From contig JAHBMJ010000201.1 in the NCBI GenBank assembly GCA_018398765.1, positions 41,937 to 81,936 on the forward strand: DNA of 40,000 nucleotides, given 5' to 3'. Within the stretch, counting starts at the first letter, position 1. Every line of letters starts with the position of its first letter. The notes beneath the pieces are model-generated. The model had not been told where the DNA came from, ran no database searches, and saw only the letters and a program-made list of their open reading frames with translations. Positions 22,196-32,277 of this stretch are shown piece by piece. The stretch comes from Chromera velia. Lineage: Eukaryota > Sar > Chromeraceae. Position numbers and translations under genes: made by a program.

Positions 22196-23558
22196 TATTT
22201 ACAAAGAACTCACACTACACGGCGTAAAAGCTTACAAATCGTTCTGCGTGTTTCAATGAGAAACTGTGAAAAAGAAAGACAGGTCTTTAGGTAGATCCAG
22301 ATGTTCAGAGGGAGACCAGTATGGAGTACTACAAATGAGGAAGGATGAACGAGTAAGGAGTACTTGCATCGGGATAGTATGGACCGCTTTGAAAGACTGA
22401 TACACACAGAGCAAGTGGAAGACATTCAAATATATGAAAGTTGAGCGATTAGTCTGGGTAGAAAAATGTCTGGCACAACTGAGAGCTGTGCAAAGCTTCA
22501 GAAGAGGCGGTCAAAAAATGGAGGCTCCAGCAGACTCTCCATCAACCCTCTCTCAGTCACTGTAACCTCCCTTATGCGTTTCGCTCAGAGACCAATCGCT
22601 CAGCCCAAACCAATCAGCTTTGATGCATTTGGATGTCTTCCACTTGCTCTGTGTATGTCAGTCTTTCGAAGTGGTCCATACTATCTTAATACAAGTACTC
22701 TTTACTCGTTCATCCTTTTTCATTTGTGGCACTCCGTACTGGTCTCCCTTTGAACATCTGAATCTACCTACAGACCTGTCCTTCTTTTTCACTGTTTCTC
22801 ATTGACATACGCAGAACGATTTGCAAGCTTTTACGCTGTGTAGTATGAATTCTTTGTGAATAAAATTATGTTGTCTCTGTACTCTGTTCTTTAGAATCCT
22901 CTCCGACCCCTGCTAACCACCTCCTATCCGGTCTGACCAGCCTAGCTGTAAAGCCCTCCTTAAAATTCCTGCACTGTTTCCCTTACAGAAGAAGCAATTC
23001 TTTGTACTTGATTGGCAGTGCTAAACGTTGCTGTTGAGCATATCCATTACTATTATGCCTGTATATTTCTTTGCAGGTAACATTCACTAACTTCCATGTG
23101 CCGCGGTGCATGATCGTAATTTTTCCTACCATGCACCTTAGCTAATCAACCAGTCTTTTGAACATATTTGAGCAGATTCACACAGAAGTAACGATTTTAA
23201 ATGCTATAAAAAACTTTAGATTGTTTTAAGTAACCTAGTTTTACTTTATAATGAAGTAAATTTAAAAGTCACTTTGAATTTGACTAAGTCCTACTTTGGA
23301 GTCCACTCTGTTTTGAACGCCTTCTTTGTGCATCCATTCCAATCCTTGTTCTCCCTCTTCACTGGTTTGCTCTGTCTGCTCTCAGTACTCTGGATTGGTT
23401 TGACTGTCGCAGCCTTCTACAGTGAGGGATGGCACTTAGATTGATTAAGCGTCATTTAGGCGCCAGGTTTTAGCTAGCAGACGGCAGCCCCACTTCAATA
23501 AGTAATACAGGTCTGGCAAAAAGGCAATACAGCATTATCCTAGACTCATACATTGCAT

Positions 23559-23612
23559 GATGGCCTATAGACCAATCAATAAATGATAATGATGATAATG
23601 ATAAAAATTTAA
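23559..23612 (+). repeat. Retroelement-like 3' tail, copy 2
   Basis: GATGGCCTATAGACCAATCAATAA followed by irregular GATAAT repeats, in the same orientation as the copy at 20436. Lies 250 bp outside the right end of the foldback element. Confidence 0.45.
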
Positions 23613-24159
23613 AATAAGATGATTTGGAGATTATGTATGAATATTCCCCACAAATTCTGAACAAAAAAAAAATAGGTATAACATTTCTTTTCTAAAACAT
23701 GCTAGTAAATTAAACCTAATTAAGCCTTTGCATTGCGTTATGTAGTGTTATAAATATTTTTTCTCACTTTAAATTCATTTTAGCAGCTGTAATGTAGTAT
23801 ACAGTCACCTTAGTCCCTATGATTGCGCATGCAAGTACGCCTAAGTACGCTTAAGCACGTCAGTGCCTGTAAAATACTGCAAAGCTGCCGTGTTTCTTTC
23901 CACGGCGCAGCCGCAAGGGCAGCGAGGCTCTTAAATTTAGTTTGCAGCTTTTAATAGCTTTTAAGGATATTTTCAAGCGCTTCCGCGGTGGTGTACCCTT
24001 CGGCACTCCCTCGCTCTAGCTACGAAGAAATTAGAAGAAATACAAAGAAACTCTCCCTTCTTTGCACCACAAACGCCAAAAACTTTTTGAGGGGTTCTTT
24101 AGTTACAAGTTTAGTATCAATGCTTTTACCGTGTTTTAATAAGTGACACACAGTGTGAA

Positions 24160-24310
24160 TGGGTTCGCCGCGGGGCTTCACAGACAAGCATACAGATAAG
24201 TTTGGGAAGTTGCTCCGCGGCGGGGCGCGGACACGAGAAAACTTTCCCCTGCGGCGCGCCGCGGGGCGCCCTTAATTTGGGCGGCCATGCGCGGGGTATA
24301 CGTCGCTCCT
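24160..24310. promoter_or_regulatory. GC-rich island upstream of the secreted Cys-rich gene
   Basis: CCGCGGCGGGGCGCGG and GCGGCGCGCCGCGGGGCGCC in otherwise AT-rich DNA, 265-415 bp upstream of the 24574 start, followed by GGGGTATACG. Probable promoter region. Confidence 0.45.
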
Positions 24311-24573
24311 GAAGCACGCCCTGCATGCGTAGACGGAGGAGAATCGGAGGAGACATCGATCATCTCCACTCATGCAGTGAGTCACATTTTTACATGTCCA
24401 TGCAGTCTCCAGAGTTACTATTCCACTGTCAGTGACACCTCACTGAGGACGAACTTGCGACCGAGCAATTCAAGACGTCCAAAGCCTGAACTTGTATGCA
24501 CCAGCAATCCGGACTTCACTTCTGTACGGCACGTATATATCGTCTGAGCAAGTCAATTGATTTGGATACAGAT

Positions 24574-25272
24574 ATGACAGGCTTGGATATCGTGAGAGAG
24601 AAGGCCCCAGCCGCGTGTGTCGTTATTATCCTTTTGCTTGCATCATTTCATGTCGTGCTGGCGAGAAACACAGTCTTCTGTAAGCTCGAGAATGCCTCGA
24701 GTCAATCGGTAGAGTATTCTTCATTTTACTTTTACGCGAAGTACTCTGATGGCGGAACCACCAGAGGTGGGGACCTCGGAGCGACCGGGACGTTGGCCCC
24801 ATGGGCAACGGTTTCAAAGGGCTGGGTCACGGTCAAGGATGGCTTCGGGAGCCAAATGGGGACCTACTCTGCCGCTCTTGATCCCGAATTAGCGGCACAA
24901 ATGCACTTTTCCAAAACAGAGATTCCACAGGCGCTCTGTGGAGCAAAGATAGATGGAGACGTTGTTTGGGGACTCGTCTGGGATCCCAGCATCGGCCCCA
25001 TGTATCTGAAGGAGCACGGGGGGAACGTAGATTTCTCAACAGATCCTTACACAATCACACTGCAGCACAGAGGAGACTTTACATCGTGCTCTGAATACTG
25101 CAGGGCGGAAGGAACTACAGGTGGGACGATCAAGGGGAGGGCGCCTTGGTGTGAGGCAACGTGTGGGGGAGATTGTGGGGGGAAACCGTGCGTACTCGCC
25201 AACAAGTCCTGGTCGGAGTACGGAGACAAGTGCTTGTGGGGGACCCAGGAGAAGATCTGTTGCTGTGATTAG
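24574..25272 (+). CDS. Secreted cysteine-rich protein, unknown function, intronless
   Basis: Single open frame of 232 residues beginning at the ATG of MTGLDIVREK. Residues ~12-31 (ACVVIILLLASFHVVLA) form a strong signal peptide with cleavage likely near LARNTV. The mature part starts with a beta-rich, Trp/Tyr-rich region and contains GLVWDPSIGPMYL near the middle. It ends in a cysteine-dense module (residues ~170-232) with C-x3-C, C-x3-CGGDCGGKPC and a terminal CCC, implying several disulfides and an extracellular or vacuolar location. I do not recognise the family. Codon use and GC are higher than in the AT-rich flanks, supporting a real gene, and a GC-rich island lies 260-410 bp upstream. 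An in-frame upstream ATG at 24496 exists but would bury the signal peptide, so the 24574 start is preferred. No intron signals interrupt it, unlike the spliced genes nearby. Confidence 0.8.
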   Translation: MTGLDIVREKAPAACVVIILLLASFHVVLARNTVFCKLENASSQSVEYSSFYFYAKYSDGGTTRGGDLGATGTLAPWATVSKGWVTVKDGFGSQMGTYSAALDPELAAQMHFSKTEIPQALCGAKIDGDVVWGLVWDPSIGPMYLKEHGGNVDFSTDPYTITLQHRGDFTSCSEYCRAEGTTGGTIKGRAPWCEATCGGDCGGKPCVLANKSWSEYGDKCLWGTQEKICCCD

Positions 25273-27254
25273 GCACAGAGCTTCCGAATCGGACTGCGCC
25301 GTACTTTCCTGTGAGTCTCGTGAAAGATATCCATCGAGAGCACAGTTAGTTACTCTATGAACCTCTCAAACTGACCAGCTAGGTGGCCAGAGATTTGCCG
25401 TCCTTGACCGGCGTCCCGTGACGTCCTTTTTTTTTGTTTTTGAAAAGTACGCCCGAAGTCTCCGCCAGGAGACTAGCCAGGAGAGGACAGAGAGGACAAA
25501 GAGGCCCGGAGATGTTGCCGTACGCTTAGTACGCTACGGTAACCTCGCAGAAGTGGCAATGCAAGCTGCGCATATGTGCGTAATGCTGTCACCGAGCATA
25601 GCCGGACTATCGGCAGGAGCAATTATAAGCGCTGTCAGTTTCAACTTCTAACTCTTTATACCTTAATTAATTCAAGATATGAAAAAAAAAGTTAAAAAAA
25701 AAATCAAAAACTAGATCAACAAATAAAAATTGACTTAATTGACTGATAATTAAGCGTTGCTAGTTTGAGCTCTTAACTGTTCATGCTTTGCAAAAAAAAA
25801 AAAAGATATCAAAAAACAAAAGCACGCAAAAAACTTTTTCTATGGAAAAATTAAATTTTTAATAGATTTAATTTTCTATCAATGATCAATTTTTTAGACC
25901 TGCTACCTCTGGCAACAGATAAACATATAGCTAGAAACATAGCAGGAAGGCTTAGCACGGAACCGATTGAAACCAATTAATTAATCAATCAATATACATT
26001 TTTTTTTTTTTTGTATAGCAATCATCTTAGATAGGATAAGATAGGATAGATTTATCTCAGGCTCAGGCTAGGCTATATAATGATGATGATTTCATTCTCT
26101 GTAAATCATTTTAAAGCGGAGTGATATCAGAAACTAAAAGGTTAATCACGTTTTATTATTACGGTTTTAAATTAAATCATGAATCAATTATTTTAATTAC
26201 GCCCTAATTGCGACACGTCATATACGGGTTTAAACGGTTTAGAGGCCGCTAAGCTTTCCTTCCAGAAAACTGTAAAACAACGTACATCCTGCAGTACGTC
26301 TAAGAACAACAAACCGACTGTACTTTTAAGTCCGACTACCACTAGTACGCCTCCAAGGTGGCAAGTTGGCCGTATGAAGCTCTATGAAGCTCTTCTTCTG
26401 TATCTGCCATGAATATTTGTTTCGTCATGCATCAAGCTGCGCCGTTTGATCTCGACAGAGCAGGACTGCGACGGCCAGGTTCCTTCTCGACGACTCGGAT
26501 CTGTCCCCCCCCCCTTTCGACAAATGTGGAGTGCACGACTGGTCCGACGAGCATGGGACTGCATTCCCTCCTTCATGGCAGCTCACCTCACCGAGCTATG
26601 TGGTAGTCGATACATTGGCCCTACAGTGCGCGGCCGTGGCTGAATTGAATCAGTTGACTGATTGGCTTTTCCGAGTCGGTCTCGAGCAACCTTCAGCGAG
26701 CAATTCGGAAATGAATGTTGATTTTGGGTTTGTGATGCATGGGGCTAAGACATGCTCAGTCAGACGTGGACTGCCACTTCTTTAATTGTATTGCTATGAC
26801 CAATGCCTGTCGTATGTGCGTGTAATGAAGGTGACGTTGGTGCTCTTTCTGTCAACAAAAAATCCAAATACCCAGCCGTGGCCTTGGTGTCATTTGTCCG
26901 GTGGGATGAAGATGTCTTGAACTGGTAATGAGTGGCTCCGGGTTCTTTCCTCTGTTGTGCGTGGAGTCTTGCCGCACTCCTCTCGCCACATTTTGTGAAG
27001 AAGACCGGCGCATCTGCACGCACGATGAAGGAAGGCGAATTGAGAGGGAGGAGAAAATTCGAGGGGGGGGAAGAAACGCTGCATGTTGGATCCCAAAGAA
27101 AATTATTCCGGACCGTTCGGTTGCCTTCTTTGCGCAAAGGTACTGACTGGATGAATCACTCATTTATTTTTTGGCTACATGCCTGCTTGACTGCCTGTCT
27201 GACTCACTGACTCAAGGTTTGAGTTTATGAAACCTCTTCTTCACTTTCCTTCTC
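25273..27254. other. Intergenic region between secreted protein and lipase 3' end
   Basis: 25273-25640 is likely 3' UTR and includes an imperfect hairpin (GTTGCCGTA at 25514 with TACGGTAAC at 25535). 25640-26350 is AT-rich with A and T homopolymers and a short ATG repeat at about 26079. 26350-27254 has balanced composition; frames on both strands up to 125 codons show no recognisable motif, and part is probably lipase 3' UTR. No gene supported. Confidence 0.55.
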
Positions 27255-27554
27255 TTAGTCGATCACATGCAAAAACAGATTTGTGGCTGACTTGAGGTAA
27301 TTTGGAGGCAGGTGTTCGTGGACGTCTATCGAGAATCCGCCCCCTTGCTCGTCCTCTGCCTCGACCACGAAATTGGTCTCGCTGCCGCTTCCCCGTGGGG
27401 AGGACTGTAACCTCTTGAGCGTCTCCGCGTGCTCCTCTGTGAGAGCCTGACTGATCAGGGTGTTCCGAGCCTTCACGGTTCTGTTCGATGTCGCAATCTC
27501 TGAGGCTCTGCACACACACACACACACACACATACATACACACACATACATACA

Positions 27555-27596
<42 letters not shown>

Positions 27597-30500
27597 CAGA
27601 CGTATGGTAGATAAGGTCTCTGACTTCATCTCAACGAAGACGTCAAAGGTGGCACTGCAGGAAGGACACCGTTGATCCCTCAGGTTTCTCGAGGAATGCA
27701 GGCAGAAAGACACACTCTGGCAGAAAAAGGCAGCTAGAGACAGAAAGGCTGAAATGAAGTCAAAAGACGTACAGAGGGGAATCTGTCGCACAGAAACAAC
27801 GAATTGAGCCTACCTCCTAGCTGCGAACATTTCTCTCCGCACCTCCTCCTCCAACAATTCCTCTTCTGTCTCTGCCTTGGAGGGGTCCGTCGGGTCATAG
27901 CAGCACAGACACGTGCCCCCGCTCCCGCAACACCCTTTGTTGGGCTTCACGGCACGTCCGTCCTTTTTTGCCCCGGGCCTCCAAGGGGGCATCACGATTT
28001 CGTCTCCCGTGTCCGTCGGTTCCCTGCGAGGGAGTAGTGAAGACAACAGTGAACAGGCAAAGACAACAGGGCAAATGCTTTTGTAAGTCTGGCTGGGAGT
28101 CTGCGCGATTTCCGTTGCGCGTACTTAAACTCCACCTTGTATTAATATTATAGTTTCGTTTGTCCCTCCCCACCCATGGTTGTCTTGGTACCTCCTTACA
28201 ATTTCCTTCCCTCTCACCTGTCTCCTTTCTCCCTTGGCTCCCACGTACATTCATGCACAAATCTTTGCGTGAGTGTCTGTCTGCCTGCGTTCTTGCCCAA
28301 TTTACTGACTGACTGACTGACTTGACAGAGGAGGTGAGGCTCTCGTCAGGGGACCGGGAGAGGAATTTTCTCGTGGAGACCTCTGCCTGTTCTCCCTCGC
28401 CCTCTGCCTCAGACTCCACAACCCCGTACCTCCAGGCACCCTCCAGGTGGAGAAACCCCTGCACAGATAGAGATAGTTCAGGGAGACAGACAAGATAGCG
28501 TGATTGAGAAAAAAAGAAAAAAAATCTGGGAGCTTGAAAGGACGAAAGCTCTTGAAATTCGAGAGGGACACACGAGCAGACCGACCGACGAACAGACTGA
28601 CTGACTGAAAAGACAGATTCCCTGGCTATCAGGCTCACTGACTGAGTGACAAAAGGGTAGGCACGGCATCTCAGAATACTACATTAGTTGCATTCAGACC
28701 AAGCCACGTTCGACCACTTTCCCTCCCTACGCCCACCCACCTGCATGGATGGAGGGACCATGGTGACCACGTCGAAGTGGTTGACTACTCTGATGATGCG
28801 CAGCCTGTCTCCCCTGTGGTCTGCCAAAGGCTTCTTGTGGAGCGCATCCGCGTCCTTCCGGACAGAGCTCAAAAAGTTGGGCCCGCCCACCTGCAAGAAG
28901 CATTCAATTGATGGCAACAAGAGGCAAAGATGAAGCAGGGAAGCGACAAGGAGGAACGGAGAAACGATTCAGAGTGATCGCGGGTAGACAGCCTGCCTTC
29001 TGGGGGGAACTTCGCTTTTGCCTGAGTGAGATCTAGGAGGATGAACAGAAGGTTTATCAGCAGTTGGTCCTCCTGTGTGTGGAGTTTATTGGAGAAATCG
29101 CTTGTTCTGTGAATAGGAGCGCAGCAGCTTTTGCCTCTTTCCTGTCCCTTTTGTCCGGTCTGTGGGTGAGTCAACCAACAGATTTTGCATGCGCGTAAGA
29201 GAAATATGGACAAAAACAGCAAGAGGCACGCAGAAGCATCCCTAGGGCTCCCAGAAAGCGATTCTGTTGCCGATAGCGGAAGACCTTATGAGCAAAAGAG
29301 TGGCACTGTTTGTTTGTGAGCGAAACGCGGTTCTCAGACAGAAGACAAGAGCTGACCGACTGACCCTCGGAGCCCCCAGAGTGAAGAGCGTGACCCTTGC
29401 GCCGCTTGAGAGAAGGGGTTGGAGAAGTGTCTTCTCCTCTCTGCATCGGGAGAGACGGACAAACAGGAAGAGAGAGCGCGCAAAGGAAAATGGAGGGAGG
29501 GGGGGGTGCGAATTTATGCTAATCGTTACTGTGAAGTGAACCAAGTGGGGACTTCAGACAGTCCTTGTCCGGTCCCAATTTTTCTTCTTGCTTGAGTCTG
29601 CATGGATAAGAAGGACAGAAAACAAAATTTGAATTTTGGGGACAGAAAACAAAAACACGAAGGGCAGGTACGTGACTGCACAGCAACAGGGAGAAGGCCA
29701 GATGCACCGATTTATTGCACAGAGTTGAATGATGCTATCCTAGAATCCACCCGTGCCTTTGTCTTCCTCTTGTGAATTCTCTCCTGGTACTTGAGCGAGG
29801 CATGAATGCACATAGTCCATTGACTGACTTGTGGAGGCAGGAGAGGAAGTAAGCAAGGCACTGGACAGCCAGGGCACCCCCTAAAGAGTGACCACAGAAG
29901 ATGATTTCCCTCAATGCAGCGCGCCGTGAAGGGTCTCGGAGAATGGGGAGGACCTGCAAGAGTGTACGCACGTGTTTTGTTCAACAATTTCAGATGCTGC
30001 TCCTCGGCATTCAGTCACTCTTCTGCTTCCTATTGTGTTGATCCAACGCACAGTTCTGCCAATTTTCGAAGTTTCAACCCTCCCCTCCGTCTCCTCCTAC
30101 ATCTGCGGGACCACAAATTCCTTCGATGATAGTCCAGAATTCTTCTTTTCTGAGCAACACACCCCCTGTGCATGCGGTCTCCTTCCTACCTGTTCCCGGA
30201 TGTGCTTGCGAAGAGGAAGGAAGGCGCTGTAGAAGCCCAAGTGGACCATTGGGGGTCGCACCTGCAGGCAGAAAGAGAAGTGGCCGAATCACACCTGAGA
30301 GGGGGNGGGGGGGGGGGGGGAAGGGCAGGGCCATACATTCGAGAGGCACGAACATATGGGCAAATCCGGTCGAGGAAAGAAGGAAGAGAACTGTGAGGCA
30401 GGACCAGGGCATGCCAGAAGGTCTATGCTTACATAGAACACAGCAAGGGGGAGACGCTCTGCATTCGTGCAGCTTTGTGTTTCTTCTCTTTCCACTTCTC

Positions 30501-31606
30501 CCCCATTTACTGTCAGTCCATCTTTCTGCACGCTGACACCACATGCACAAGCCGACTTACTGACCGAGTGGTCAGTGCAACAGAGGAACAAAGAGTCGAA
30601 GCACGCCCCGTGTCCGGCATGGTCCAGATCGTCGTGGGGTTCCCATCTGAAGGAAGGAAGGAACGAAGGAAGGAAGGAAGGAAGGAAGGAAGGGAAGGGA
30701 ACGGGAAGAGATATCAGAGGAGAGTCAGGCAGGAGGAGGGGGAGTATTTGTTGAGGGTGAGCCGAAGCAAGAGGCAACGGAGGAAGGATGAGTAATCTGA
30801 AGGCAAACTCGATGGATACAGGGCGAGTCTGCAAGCGGCTTGTCACGAATTTGGTAGAGATACTGGCAGGGAGACGTATAAAGAGTCAGAGGGAAGGAGT
30901 GGGGAAAATATTGGACTGCTTGCGTGTCCGTATGATTGACTGAAGATTGATGGAAGAACTGACCGTGTACGTGCAGCAATGAGGTCGGTGATCCAATCTT
31001 TGATCGACGTCGTTCCTCTGCACGCGAAGACGAGGATGGATCCGTCATTGGACAGGGCTGCGTATGCCTGAGTGTCCGTGTGGGCCTCGTCAATGAACTT
31101 TTTCAGACTGAACAAGACTGGCTCCTCTCCTTCCTCTTTGCAGATGCCCTTCTCCTCTAGGGTGACCCTGAGGCCCTTCGCACTGTAGACAGAAGGAACC
31201 CCAAAGCCGTCAGGACTCTCCACTTCCTCTCCGGTCTCCGGGTCCACCACCAGGCCGCCCTTCTCACCCACAGTAGAGGCCTCAAAGATCTCGCTGTCTT
31301 CCTCGTTCAGGTACGCTGCATGCATGCATGCATGCATAGGCAGAGAAGTTGCAACAGGTCTGTTAGTGCACGCAAGAGCACTTGTTATGGATATTTCACA
31401 TGGTCTCAGGCACTGCCGTTCGTTCTCTGAGCGGTACATATGCAACAGAAATAGTATGCGTGCATACTCCCCTTGACTCGCATGCGAGCCTCCAACCAAC
31501 CTGCAAGCGTCAATGCAGAAAGAAAAGGCGCCTCCTCACAGACGTCCTTCATCTGCTGTTTGGACGCCCCCGCCTTTAGGCTGATGTTCGTGCGGGAGGC
31601 GGACAT
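27255..31606 (-). CDS. Class 3 lipase (fungal-lipase-like alpha/beta hydrolase)
   Basis: Twelve phase-consistent exons: 31606-31501, 31315-30964, 30646-30565, 30261-30190, 29953-29829, 29597-29530, ~29438-29365, 28890-28741, 28458-28322, 28023-27814, 27654-27598, 27507-27255 (TAA), about 561 residues. Family landmarks appear in order: ILVFACRGTTSIKDWITDL (beta strand and oxyanion region), MVHLGFYSAF, the nucleophile elbow FCGHSLGGALA (Ser), LFTLGAPRVGGPNF across 29365/28890, VVNHFDVVTMVPPS (catalytic Asp) and GFLHLEG (catalytic His). The triad is therefore intact and a triacylglycerol or diacylglycerol lipase activity is expected. After the His come an acidic linker, a Cys cluster (CCGSGGTCLCC, possibly a lipidation site) and a helical C-terminus. 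No signal peptide is visible on this start. A possible extra 5' exon (31907-31767, in phase) would add a different N-terminus. The acceptor before 29438 is uncertain by 2 nt. Confidence 0.92.
27508..27597 (-). repeat. 90-bp intron made entirely of (CT)n and (GT)n
   Basis: The intron between lipase exons 27654-27598 and 27507-27255 starts GTCTGTCTCT or GTCTCT, depending on the exact donor, passes through CT then GT/GTAT repeats, and ends GTGTGCAG. Nothing outside the simple repeats remains. The phase-2 junction on both sides supports the splicing. Confidence 0.88.
28308..28321 (-). repeat. GTCA repeats at the donor of a lipase intron
   Basis: Sense-strand GTCAGTCAGTCAGTAAA directly follows exon 28458-28322, which ends in phase 2 and joins correctly to 28023. 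Confidence 0.85.
30301..30320. other. Poly-G run with an ambiguous base (N at 30306)
   Basis: A run of about 20 G contains the only N in the window, so its length is probably an assembly estimate. It lies in a lipase intron and affects no exon. Confidence 0.9.
30647..30698 (-). repeat. (TTCC)n pyrimidine tract forming an acceptor
   Basis: On the sense strand about ten CCTT units run directly into TTCAG at the lipase exon 30646-30565, so the repeat serves as polypyrimidine tract. Confidence 0.88.
31316..31337 (-). repeat. (GCAT)n tract forming an acceptor
   Basis: Sense-strand CATGCATGCATGCATGCAG ends at the lipase exon 31315-30964; the acceptor GCAG is the last, cut-off repeat unit. Confidence 0.85.
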
Positions 31607-31869
31607 CTCTCCTCGATCCCTCGCTCTTCCTGCCCGTCTACGTGACTTGCCTCAATGAACTGGTTTGAGGATCTTTGGATACGACCTTCATCACACTTCA
31701 AGGAAATGAGATGAGCTCGGTCAAAACTGCGGCGATGCGATCTCTTGACGCAAATGTGACCTGCCCGTTGAAGACGGTGCAGCTGCCCCCCGAGGCGATG
31801 TCGGCCGTCCGATGACCAGAATCGAGCACCTCATGCACGAGCTCACTGCATGAACTCGTCGCGCGGTCA

Positions 31870-32000
31870 GTCAGTAAATGCTGTAAGGCCCGCGGGGGCC
31901 CAGGCATTGAAGAGTCCGCGGAGAGTGCCCCGGCATCCCGACCCTAAATCGGCGCTGACGCGGGCCCGCGGCCGTATATGGAAGTTTGCATGCATGCATG
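31870..32000. promoter_or_regulatory. GC-rich island between divergent lipase and unknown genes
   Basis: Contains GGCCCGCGGGGGCCC (near 31888) and CGCGGGCCCGCGGCCG (near 31962), which can pair, then GTATATGG and GCATGCATGCATG. It sits between the lipase (31606 or 31907, -) and the 32278 gene (+), so it may serve both. Confidence 0.45.
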
Positions 32001-32277
32001 ACACGCAGGCGCGATTGTCTCAATTTGTCTGACCTTGATTCATTTCAGTCAGAATCATCTGACTGCATGGAGTCACTGGACGTCTTTGAAAATCTCTGAC
32101 AGTTGAAAACTGCGAGTTGGATCCGTTGGGACGTATTGAAGCTGCGTGATCTTCTGACGTTGCTTCTGGTCTTTTCAGCCATCGGATACGAACTTATAGA
32201 AACCGCACCTCGAGACTGTATTGGGTCCGAAGGTGGCTCCTCAACCTACATCTCGCGCACCCGTAAATATCGTGAGC

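Larger units (their letters stand above)
20858..23313. mobile_element. Foldback element with ~0.7-kb inverted arms, split by a nested insertion
   Basis: The left arm (20858-21263 then 22187-~22460) is the reverse complement, with scattered mismatches, of the right arm (~22585-23313). Matching anchors: AAACAGAGTGGACTCCAAAG at the left end and its complement CTTTGGAGTCCACTCTGTTT at the right end; CAGAGACAACATAATT and its complement near 22866; ACTTGCTCTGTGTATG at 22641 matching its complement at ~22410. A unique loop of about 120 bp remains in the middle. No transposase frame is evident, so it is non-autonomous. No target duplication is obvious at the outer ends. The similarity ends sharply at both outer boundaries. 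Confidence 0.85.
23314..24573. other. Intergenic region right of the foldback element
   Basis: Holds the second tail-like repeat, AT-rich DNA to about 23820, mixed-composition DNA with no frame of interest, then the GC island and leader of the secreted protein gene. Confidence 0.6.

Noticed and set aside
22466-22753. 95-codon plus-strand frame in the foldback loop and right arm
   Set aside because: It runs through inverted-repeat sequence, has no recognisable motif and is not mirrored by a conserved frame in the left arm.
26531-26785. 84-codon plus-strand frame between secreted protein and lipase
   Set aside because: No motif, no splice signals in phase and no compositional contrast; length is within chance for this composition.
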